Positions 1 to 5,080 of a DNA stretch of 5,926 nt are shown here, in pieces (position 1 is the first letter of the stretch; every line of letters begins with the position of its first letter). The stretch is from Myxococcota bacterium (GTDB lineage Bacteria; Myxococcota; UBA4151). The notes below the pieces were generated by a model, which saw only the letters and a program-made list of their open reading frames with translations, searched no databases and was not told the origin of the DNA. The stretch spans positions 1 through 5,926 of the forward strand of contig JAPKCE010000132.1 of the NCBI GenBank assembly GCA_028823075.1, written 5' to 3'. Made by a program: the position numbers and the translations under genes.

Positions 1-351
1 GCTCTGCTTAGCCTCGCCGACGAGCGGGCTTACGGGCTGAATCAGCGTCTTGCCCCGATTGCCCATCTGGCGAGTGATGGCTTCAGCAATACCAAAGCCT
101 TGTTGTTTAGCTGCTTCCTCGGCGTATTTCTGATGCAGCATATCGCGCCAAACGCCGCCGCCAAAGCCCCCAGAAACAGCGTCATCTTCCGGTTCGGGCA
201 TGGCATCGAGCAACATTTTTATAAACATAGCTTCAAAGGCTTTAGCGGCCTCGCCGACACCGCCCTTCATTAACTTCGAGCGTTCATCGTCCGCCGTTTT
301 CGCCTGGGCGGCGCGCTGAAAAGCAGCAATCTTAGCGCTCGAAAGACTCAC
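1..351 (-). CDS. flgJ: FlgJ-type flagellar rod-binding protein, N-terminal part (cut by window edge)
   Basis: Open reading frame of 117 codons from a GTG at 351-349 running off the window at base 1. It encodes the FlgJ N-terminal (rod-binding, PF10135-like) domain. Family features seen: AAKAFEAMFIKMLLDAMP at about residues 36-53, a Gly-rich loop (GGFGGG, about 61-66), then WRDMLHQKYAEE and GFGIAEAITRQMG, the usual Y...GxGIA..I..Q pattern. In the cell this domain sits at the growing rod in the periplasm and acts as a rod cap/scaffold. Enteric FlgJ carries a C-terminal muramidase; whether one follows here cannot be seen. The start overlaps the flgI stop as GTGA (TGA at 350-348), and no good Shine-Dalgarno is visible upstream, so translation is probably coupled to flgI. 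The position after flgI is the normal place for flgJ. The family call is firm; full length is unknown. Confidence 0.85.
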   Translation of the reverse strand, partial: MSLSSAKIAAFQRAAQAKTADDERSKLMKGGVGEAAKAFEAMFIKMLLDAMPEPEDDAVSGGFGGGVWRDMLHQKYAEEAAKQQGFGIAEAITRQMGNRGKTLIQPVSPLVGEAKQS

Positions 352-1433
352 AGTACTTCGAGCTCGGCTTCAAGAGCACCGGCGGTGCGCATTGCCTGCA
401 AGATGGCGATGAGGTCGCGAGTGCTCACACCCAAAGCGTTTAATGCTCGAACCACACGGCCCAAAGTGGCGCCTTGTTTAATCACGGCAAGGCCGGTGCT
501 CTGTTCGGTGACCGTCACCTTTGCGTTACTCTCAACCGCTGTTTCGCCTGCGGCGAACGCTCCGGGTTGCACAACTTTGTTTTCGGCTTCGACCTGCAAC
601 ACCAAATTACCATGGCTGATGGCCACCGTGCTGATGCGCACGCCTTCTCCCATGACGATAGTGCCCGTGCGCTCGTTGATGATGACCCGAGCCACTGCGT
701 CGCGCTGAATCTGTAAATTCTCGATACCTGCGACAAGCTCTACCGGTTTACCGACGAACTGCTCAGGAAGGATAACTTCGATTGTCCCCGGGTCCATGGC
801 CCTAGCGACGCGACTGCCCAAATTTTCGTTGATGGTTTTTGCAACTCGCGCCGCGGTGGTAAAATCAGGTCGGTGCAGTTGGATGATCAGCGGCTTCGTC
901 GCGTCCAATGAGCGTGGCGCGGCACGCTCGATAATCGCACCACCGGGAATGGTTCCAACGGTAGGATGGTTTTTTTGGGTCTCACCACCGCCACCGCCAA
1001 GCGAAAACCCGCCGATGGTGACTGAGCCTTGGGCTAGCGCGTAGACGCGGCCATCAGCCGCCTTGAGACGGGTCATCAGCAACGTGCCGCCCTGAAGGCT
1101 TTTGGCGTTACCCGTAGAAGACACGACGATATCGAGCTTTTGACCGGGACGAGCAAAAGGGGCGAGTTTGGTGGTCACCATCACCGCGGCGACGTTTTTG
1201 ACGCGGATTTCACGCTCCGAAACGTTGACCCCTTGACGCTGCATCAGCGCCGCCAAACTTTTGACCGTAAAGCGGGCCGAGTCGTTGTCACCCTGACCAG
1301 CGAGACCGACCACGAGACCGTAACCGGTGAGGTGGTTGGCCCGCACCCCTTCAAACGACGCTAGCTCTTTTAAGCGGGTCGCTTGAGCGCTAACCGGCAG
1401 CCCGAGAACGAATAATACAGCGAGAAGGCGCAT
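348..1433 (-). CDS. flgI: Flagellar P-ring protein FlgI
   Basis: A 361-residue protein, close to the usual FlgI length (about 365). It forms the P-ring, the bushing around the rod in the peptidoglycan layer. An N-terminal signal peptide (MRLLAVLFVLGLPVSAQA) is followed by a mature start TRLKELASFEGVR. Family landmarks seen: NHLTGYGLVVGLAGQGD (about 33-49), the GGFSLGGGGG glycine loop followed by QKNHPTVG (about 141-160), GAIIER (165-170), and the C-terminal LGVSTRDLIAILQAM ending in ELEVL. The ATG at 1433-1431 lies 12 bases after the flgH stop. An AGGGAG Shine-Dalgarno at 1447-1442 overlaps that stop, with 8 bases of spacing, which fixes the start. FlgA is the expected periplasmic chaperone for its assembly and is encoded two genes upstream. 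The stop overlaps the flgJ start. Nothing is missing or broken. Confidence 0.97.
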   Translation of the reverse strand: MRLLAVLFVLGLPVSAQATRLKELASFEGVRANHLTGYGLVVGLAGQGDNDSARFTVKSLAALMQRQGVNVSEREIRVKNVAAVMVTTKLAPFARPGQKLDIVVSSTGNAKSLQGGTLLMTRLKAADGRVYALAQGSVTIGGFSLGGGGGETQKNHPTVGTIPGGAIIERAAPRSLDATKPLIIQLHRPDFTTAARVAKTINENLGSRVARAMDPGTIEVILPEQFVGKPVELVAGIENLQIQRDAVARVIINERTGTIVMGEGVRISTVAISHGNLVLQVEAENKVVQPGAFAAGETAVESNAKVTVTEQSTGLAVIKQGATLGRVVRALNALGVSTRDLIAILQAMRTAGALEAELEVL

Positions 1434-1445
1434 AATTAATGCTCC

Positions 1446-2138
1446 CTAAAAAGGCCAGATAACGTCGAGGAAACCGTGCAACCAGCCCTGTCGAGCTTGG
1501 TTAGTCACGCTTCCCCGGCCGGTGAATTCCATCTCGGCTTCGGCGATGCGTGAAGAGGCGATTTCGTTACGATCATCAATATCGTCACGACGCACCAAAC
1601 CCGAGATATAGAAATGATGCTCTTCTTGGTTCACTTGAATAACCCGATGTCCCTCGATGCGTAACAAGCCCGCCTGACTCCGCCCGACGACCATCGCTGG
1701 GATGGTGGCCTGGACCGATGTGGTGCGGTCCGTCGAGCCGGCGCCTTTGAACTTTGACGTGCTGCTGGCGTTCGCCAAGGTGGCGGGGACGATGCGTTCA
1801 TCGAGCGCTGAAAGTTGATTCATCAAGCCCATCATCGCCGTAACACCGGCCTGATAAGAGCTCTGTCGGTCGAGTTTGGTCGTCGCCTCACCATCGGCTA
1901 GGCTCTGCTCGTTGATGCGCACGGTGAGCAGGTCCCCCGGGCGAGTGGCTCGGCGGTAGGCGAAGAGATCGTCACCGTCGTCGACAAAAAGACTACCGAT
2001 ACTCGGCTTGGGCTCGCTATTATTGTCCAAATTAATGCGTTCGGCCTTGGACCAGTCGCGCTGCCTTGGGGAGTAGGCGTCGATATGCTTAACGCATCCC
2101 GAAAGGAGCAGAAAAGCGGTGGCAAATAAACGCATCAC
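1446..2138 (-). CDS. flgH: Flagellar L-ring lipoprotein FlgH
   Basis: A 230-residue protein matching FlgH in length and pattern. It forms the L-ring in the outer membrane around the distal rod. A lipoprotein signal is clear: a short hydrophobic segment ends in the lipobox LSGC with the lipidated Cys at residue 15. Then come GSLFVDD (48-54; many homologues have SLW), RPGDLLTVRINEQSLADGEATT (66-87), a middle region with GLLRIEGHRVIQVN (157-170) and YISGLVRRDDID (177-188), and the hallmark C-terminus GWLHGFLDVIWPF. The start is GTG at 2138-2136 or the adjacent ATG at 2135-2133. A perfect GGAGGTGA sits upstream, 7 bases from the GTG and 10 from the ATG when counted from GGAGG, slightly favouring GTG. 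Both starts overlap the flgA stop (TGA 2137-2135). The choice changes one residue only. Confidence 0.97.
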   Translation of the reverse strand: MMRLFATAFLLLSGCVKHIDAYSPRQRDWSKAERINLDNNSEPKPSIGSLFVDDGDDLFAYRRATRPGDLLTVRINEQSLADGEATTKLDRQSSYQAGVTAMMGLMNQLSALDERIVPATLANASSTSKFKGAGSTDRTTSVQATIPAMVVGRSQAGLLRIEGHRVIQVNQEEHHFYISGLVRRDDIDDRNEIASSRIAEAEMEFTGRGSVTNQARQGWLHGFLDVIWPF

Positions 2139-3037
2139 GGTGTCACCTCCACTAAACCCGGGGCGCGTACAACGCCGCTAAGGCGACGGCCGCTGTTTAG
2201 ATTGCGTACCGCCACGGTCTGTCCAACCGCCGCCTCGCCAAGCGCTTCACCGACCGTCGAAACCGATAACATAGCGCCGCGCAGTTCAATGCGAATACGT
2301 TGACCACGATGCACCACCGGCGGAGATTTAAAATAATCGCGGCGCAGCGCTCGACCGGCGCTAATTCGCCTAGCCGTGAGCATGCCAATGATAGGAAAAC
2401 GCCCCAGCGAACTTTTTGGGACTTGCGAAAGGTCTCGCTCTTCACTGTGAAAATCAGCGGCCGAAACCAGGTGCTTCGCGGGTAAACTGCGAGTTGCGAT
2501 GATCACCCTCGCTTTGCCAACAACTTCAACCTGAGGGTAACGGGTGTTCACCAGGCGACCACGACGCTCAATCTCAAGCTTAAAAGTAACGCGCCGAGCA
2601 AAAGGGTTGCCACCAACAGGACTTAGACGAGCAATGCGAGAACCTGGTGGAACCTTAACATCTGTAAGATTTTGATGAGCGCGCAACTCGATGATGCGGC
2701 CTCGCTTACCGAGCCGGCGCTTCACCAATACACGAATAGCCTTCAACTGCTGGTCAGCGGTGATGAGTTCCGAAATACCGATGAGTTTAATCTGCGCTGG
2801 CACACGCACTTTAGTGACACCCGCGGCGCGCAGCAAACGACGCAAATACGGCCCAGCCAGACGGCGCATCTGTCCAGCGGCAGGCGCCCGACCAAGCCCA
2901 ACGGAGCGCATACGGTGCACATCACCCACCGAAACCGCCGATTCGCCGACGAGGTCAGCGGCGCTGAGAGGACCTTCGGGCACCTCGAGTTGCGTGGGCA
3001 AAATAACCAAGGCTGCGATCAGACTAAGCATCATCAT
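2135..3037 (-). CDS. flgA: Flagellar P-ring assembly chaperone FlgA (long form)
   Basis: A 300-residue periplasmic protein that helps FlgI assemble into the P-ring. The C-terminal SAF-type domain (about 175-298) is recognisable: RSLPAKHLVSAADF, PIIGMLTARRISAGRALRRDYF (about 215-236), PPVVHRGQRIRIEL (239-252), EALGEAAVGQTVAVRNLNSG (264-283) and a final GVVRAPGLVEV. Enteric FlgA is about 219 residues. The extra N-terminal part (about 20-90, with LGRAPAAGQMRRLAGPYLRRLL) resembles the longer FlgA proteins of non-enteric bacteria. The start ATG at 3037-3035 overlaps the flgG stop by one base (TGATG), and two further in-frame ATGs follow directly. An in-frame TAA at 3049-3047 prevents any useful upstream start. 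The N-terminal LSLIAALVILP looks like a signal segment but lacks the usual Lys/Arg before it. The call rests on the SAF domain and the flgG-flgA-flgH context. Confidence 0.92.
   Translation of the reverse strand: MMMLSLIAALVILPTQLEVPEGPLSAADLVGESAVSVGDVHRMRSVGLGRAPAAGQMRRLAGPYLRRLLRAAGVTKVRVPAQIKLIGISELITADQQLKAIRVLVKRRLGKRGRIIELRAHQNLTDVKVPPGSRIARLSPVGGNPFARRVTFKLEIERRGRLVNTRYPQVEVVGKARVIIATRSLPAKHLVSAADFHSEERDLSQVPKSSLGRFPIIGMLTARRISAGRALRRDYFKSPPVVHRGQRIRIELRGAMLSVSTVGEALGEAAVGQTVAVRNLNSGRRLSGVVRAPGLVEVTP
2143..2150 (-). promoter_or_regulatory. Strong ribosome binding site of flgH inside the end of flgA
   Basis: GGAGGTGA on the minus strand, the full complement of the 16S rRNA anti-Shine-Dalgarno. 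It lies within the last codons of flgA (the VEVTP end). It is 7 bases (from GGAGG) before the GTG at 2138 and 10 before the ATG at 2135. It is the strongest site in the flg run and suggests that flgH, an abundant ring subunit, can be initiated efficiently on its own as well as by coupling to flgA. Confidence 0.8.
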
Positions 3038-3822
3038 CAGCGCAGATTAGTCGCGGTGCGCAGCATCTCATCAGACGCGGTGATCACTTTCGAATTCGCC
3101 TCATAGGAGCGCTGTCCGACAATTAGACTGACCATCTCTTCAACCACGTTGACATTGCTGGTCTCAATAAACCCCTGCGACAGTGCGCCGATGCCATTAT
3201 CGCCTGGGTTGCCAACAACGGCCTGACCCGAAGCATTAGTCTGTTGCAGTAAGTTGCGCCCAAGAGCTCTCAACCCACCCGCATTGGTAAAACGAGCCAA
3301 CTGAATCTGTCCCAATTCAGTGGCCTGAGTTTGACCCGCTTGAAGCACCGAAACAATACCGTTGGCGGCGATGGTCATGCTTACCGTATCCGGCGGCAAC
3401 ACCACCTGCGGCTCGAGCGGGAAACCATCTGCCGTGACCATGCGTCCCTGGTTGTCGACAGTGAAGTTTCCAGCGCGTGTAAAGGCCACTTCGCCACTCG
3501 GCTGAGTGACTTGGAAAAACCCTTCACCTTCGATCGCAAGATCGTAGCTGTTGTTCGTATGAGTCATCGAACCTTGGGAAAAGTCCCGCCTCGTACTGAC
3601 ATGGCGAGTTCCCAAACCGACCTGAATGCCGTTCGGGCTTTCAGTGCCTTGGCCTGTGGAGGAACCCGGTGCCTTGATCGTTTGATAAAGCAGGTCTTGA
3701 AACTCGGCGCGGCCCTTTTTGTAGCCTGTGGTGTTGACGTTGGCCAAGTTGTTGGACGTGACGTCCATCTTCTTTTCTTGGGCGTCCATTCCGGTCGCAG
3801 CAATATGTAGTGCTCGAAGCAT
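3037..3822 (-). CDS. flgG: Flagellar distal rod protein FlgG
   Basis: A 261-residue protein with the canonical FlgG length. It polymerises into the distal rod, the drive shaft that passes through the P and L rings. The N-terminal rod motif (TSNNLANVNTTGYKKGRAEF, about 22-41) is followed by the FlgG-specific stretch around QTIKAPGSSTGQGTESPNGIQVG (about 47-69), then DLAIEGEGFFQV (94-105), and the strongly conserved end: SNVNVVEEMVSLIVGQRSYE, NSKVI and DEMLRTATNLR. These separate it from FlgF, FlgE and FlgC. The ATG at 3822-3820 is preceded by AGGAG at 3833-3829, with 6 bases of spacing, directly after the flgF stop. It is exported without a cleaved signal by the flagellar type III system, so no signal peptide is expected and none is seen. 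The stop overlaps the flgA start by one base. Confidence 0.98.
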   Translation of the reverse strand: MLRALHIAATGMDAQEKKMDVTSNNLANVNTTGYKKGRAEFQDLLYQTIKAPGSSTGQGTESPNGIQVGLGTRHVSTRRDFSQGSMTHTNNSYDLAIEGEGFFQVTQPSGEVAFTRAGNFTVDNQGRMVTADGFPLEPQVVLPPDTVSMTIAANGIVSVLQAGQTQATELGQIQLARFTNAGGLRALGRNLLQQTNASGQAVVGNPGDNGIGALSQGFIETSNVNVVEEMVSLIVGQRSYEANSKVITASDEMLRTATNLR

Positions 3823-3833
3823 TTTTTACTCCT

Positions 3834-4592
3834 TTACTTCAAGAGCTGGATCGCTTCTTGATCCAGCTCTTTATAACTCGTTAAAAGTTTCATGTTGGCG
3901 TCAAAACCTCGATGACTCTCGATCAAATCAACCATCGCCTGAACCGCGTTAACGGTGCTCTGTTCCTGGTAACCTTGCGACACTTCTATATCCACGGCCG
4001 GCGCTATATCGGCGCTGCGAAAGCGGTTGGCACCCATCGCTTGCAGGGTCTGCGGCTCGGCGTAGCCGAGGCGCAATTTACCCGCCACCGTATCGCCAAT
4101 TTGCAACTCACCATTAGGCAGAACCGCAATGGTTTTCGGGTCGGCATCTTGAGGTAAGGAGATGGTTCCCCCCTCGCCCAACACCGCAGCTCCATCGATG
4201 GTCTGCAGTTGACCTTCGGGGCTTATTTTAAAGCGGCCGTCTCGAGTGAGTAACTCGGCGCCTTGTTCACCCTCAATCATAAAATACCCTTTGGTACCGA
4301 GCAGCGCCAAGTCTAAGGGCCTGCCCGTGTGATTAAAGGCGCCCTCTTCTTCGCGGATCTGCGTGCCATCCGAGCGCACCATCACGTGATCACCGGGTAA
4401 ATTCCTCAAAGTCATGTCGGCCGGGGCCTGCTCGACGATGACATGTTCGGGAGAGCTGCGATGCTCTCGGTTCAGATGAACCTGGCGCCGAAAGCCCACC
4501 GTGTTGGCGTTAGCGAGGCGGTTGGCGATATTGTCCATGCGCTGTTGACGCATGCGCAAACCGCTAAGCGCTGTCCACATTCCATCGGCCAT
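3834..4592 (-). CDS. flgF: Flagellar proximal rod protein FlgF
   Basis: A 252-residue rod protein of the normal FlgF length (about 251). The N-terminal rod motif is NIANRLANANTVGFRR (about 21-36); the usual ANN is ANR here. Then follow DLALLGTKGYFMIEGE (94-109), LTRDGRFKISPEGQLQT (115-131) and a C-terminal heptad-type segment (EVSQGYQEQSTVNAVQAMVDLIESHRGFDANMK). The start chosen is the ATG at 4592-4590, with AGGAGG at 4602-4597 and 4 bases of spacing. An in-frame ATG at 4631 would add 13 residues (MARPLPLLRRGGS), but these do not resemble any rod protein N-terminus, and that codon lies inside the sigma-54 promoter, upstream of the predicted transcript start. The gene heads the flgFGAHIJ run. 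FlgF forms the rod segment below FlgG and is exported by the flagellar type III apparatus. Confidence 0.96.
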   Translation of the reverse strand: MADGMWTALSGLRMRQQRMDNIANRLANANTVGFRRQVHLNREHRSSPEHVIVEQAPADMTLRNLPGDHVMVRSDGTQIREEEGAFNHTGRPLDLALLGTKGYFMIEGEQGAELLTRDGRFKISPEGQLQTIDGAAVLGEGGTISLPQDADPKTIAVLPNGELQIGDTVAGKLRLGYAEPQTLQAMGANRFRSADIAPAVDIEVSQGYQEQSTVNAVQAMVDLIESHRGFDANMKLLTSYKELDQEAIQLLK

Positions 4593-4596
4593 AGAA

Positions 4597-4602
4597 CCTC
4601 CT
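4597..4602 (-). promoter_or_regulatory. Ribosome binding site that decides the flgF start
   Basis: AGGAGG on the minus strand, four bases (TTCT) before the ATG at 4592-4590. No comparable site precedes the upstream in-frame ATG at 4631, so this site supports the shorter 252-residue FlgF. Confidence 0.8.
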
Positions 4603-4613
4603 CGCCTTAGAAG

Positions 4614-4631
4614 AGGCAAGGGGCGTGCCAA
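4614..4631 (-). promoter_or_regulatory. Sigma-54 (RpoN) promoter of the flgF operon
   Basis: The minus strand reads TTGGCACG-CCCC-TTGCCT, an almost complete match to the sigma-54 consensus TGGCACG-N4-TTGCW. The invariant GG lies at 4629-4628 and the GC at 4617-4616, exactly 10 bases apart. Counting the GC as -13/-12 puts the transcript start near 4604, only about 12 bases before the flgF ATG, so the AGGAGG site would lie almost at the 5' end of the message. The site is in the only real gap of the cluster (59 bases) and points at flgF. An enhancer-binding activator of the FlrC/FleR/FlgR type is expected from knowledge of sigma-54; no binding site for one was identified. Position, orientation and match are seen; activity is inferred. 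Confidence 0.85.
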
Positions 4632-4659
4632 GGCCTATGATTTTGGAATGTTTAGGCCC
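4631..4659 (-). repeat. Inverted repeat (7-base arms, 15-base spacer) across the fliJ stop
   Basis: The minus strand reads GGGCCTA (4659-4653), 15 bases, then TAGGCCT (4637-4631). Six pairs are Watson-Crick and the outer one is G-U in RNA. The left arm contains the last codons and most of the TAA stop of fliJ; the right arm touches the -24 element of the sigma-54 promoter. No U run follows, so it is not a standard intrinsic terminator. It may be an RNA stem-loop or a DNA operator; chance cannot be excluded for arms this short. Confidence 0.45.
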
Positions 4660-5080
4660 AATTTCGCTTTTTTTGGCGGCCACTGGCCGGAAGGTCATCG
4701 AGGACTTTCTGCTCTTCTTTGAGCATATTTTTGCGCCAGCGCTTGTATTGCGCGTCACGCAGGTTCTCGACCACTTCTTCTTGTTGCTGGGCATAGGCCA
4801 AGGCTTGACGCCACTGCGCCTCTTCACGGCGCGCATCGAGCAGTTCGGAGGCTAGGCGTTCAAGTCGACCGCGCTGAGATGCTAAAAAAGCTTGTTCTTG
4901 GTCGATCCAAGCTGGATCGTTGGTCTGATGCCCAGCTTCGATGAGGGCTTGAGTTGCTTGCATGGCACCGGTGATACGAGCGCAAAAGCTGCTGATGCGT
5001 TGTAATTCCACCTCGGCTTGTTTGCGCGCCTGCACACGCAGACGGCGCAGGGTCTCAAGGCTAAAGGCAAAAGCCTTCAC
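4652..5080 (-). CDS. fliJ: FliJ-like flagellar export chaperone
   Basis: A 142-residue, highly charged, mostly helical protein with the size and pattern of FliJ (about 147 in enterics). FliJ is the central stalk and chaperone-escort factor of the flagellar type III export ATPase (FliI). Seen: the N-terminal FAFSLETLRRLRVQARKQAEVEL (about 4-26), which fits the FliJ FxFxLexLLxLR opening; a long predicted coiled coil (about 20-125); and the C-terminal EEVVENLRDAQYKRWRKNMLKEEQKVLDDL (about 101-130), close to the family's VE.LR....W......E...LDD pattern. The start is GTG at 5080-5078, directly abutting the fliA stop (TAG 5083-5081), with only a weak Shine-Dalgarno, so coupling to fliA is likely. 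FliJ is usually next to fliH-fliI; its place between fliA and flgF is unusual. Near the 3' end is an A7 run (4674-4668) in the codons for QKK. Family assignment is from pattern only. Confidence 0.75.
   Translation of the reverse strand: MKAFAFSLETLRRLRVQARKQAEVELQRISSFCARITGAMQATQALIEAGHQTNDPAWIDQEQAFLASQRGRLERLASELLDARREEAQWRQALAYAQQQEEVVENLRDAQYKRWRKNMLKEEQKVLDDLPASGRQKKRNWA
4660..4673 (-). other. In-phase slippery heptamer A AAA AAG with spacer in fliJ
   Basis: Codons 136-138 of fliJ read CAA AAA AAG, which places A AAA AAG (4673-4667) in the correct phase for -1 slippage. A 7-base spacer (CGAAATT) leads into the inverted repeat at 4659-4631. A -1 shift would replace the last four residues (RNWA) with ten (AKLGLNIPKS), ending at TAG 4637-4635 and giving about 148 residues. 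A short hairpin (CGGCC-AGT-GGCCG, 4689-4677) lies just upstream. The arrangement is visible; real frameshifting is only a hypothesis. Confidence 0.35.

Noticed and set aside
980..1010. Short GGC/GGT repeat in flgI, possible microsatellite or phase-variation tract
   Set aside because: It encodes the glycine loop common in FlgI before QKNHPT, and its codons are mixed rather than a uniform repeat.
3331..3810. 159-codon open frame on the plus strand opposite flgG
   Set aside because: It lies wholly antisense to a clearly conserved FlgG, has no recognisable domain and is explained by codon bias of the opposite strand. The same holds for the plus-strand frame at 2672-3106 opposite flgA.
3995..4025. 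Sigma-28-like -10 box GCCGATAT on the minus strand inside flgF
   Set aside because: There is no TAAA-type -35 element at the expected distance, and it lies within a conserved coding region, so it is probably chance.
4355..4378. Second sigma-54-like TGGCACG inside flgF (minus strand, TGGCACGCAGATCCGC)
   Set aside because: The GC is one base out of register with the GG, the TTGC element is missing, and it lies within coding sequence with no gene start just downstream.
4668..4689. Hairpin CGGCC-AGT-GGCCG next to a 7-base A/T run, like an intrinsic terminator
   Set aside because: On the transcribed minus strand the run after the hairpin is A, not U. On the plus strand the T run comes before the hairpin, and there is no gene to terminate.
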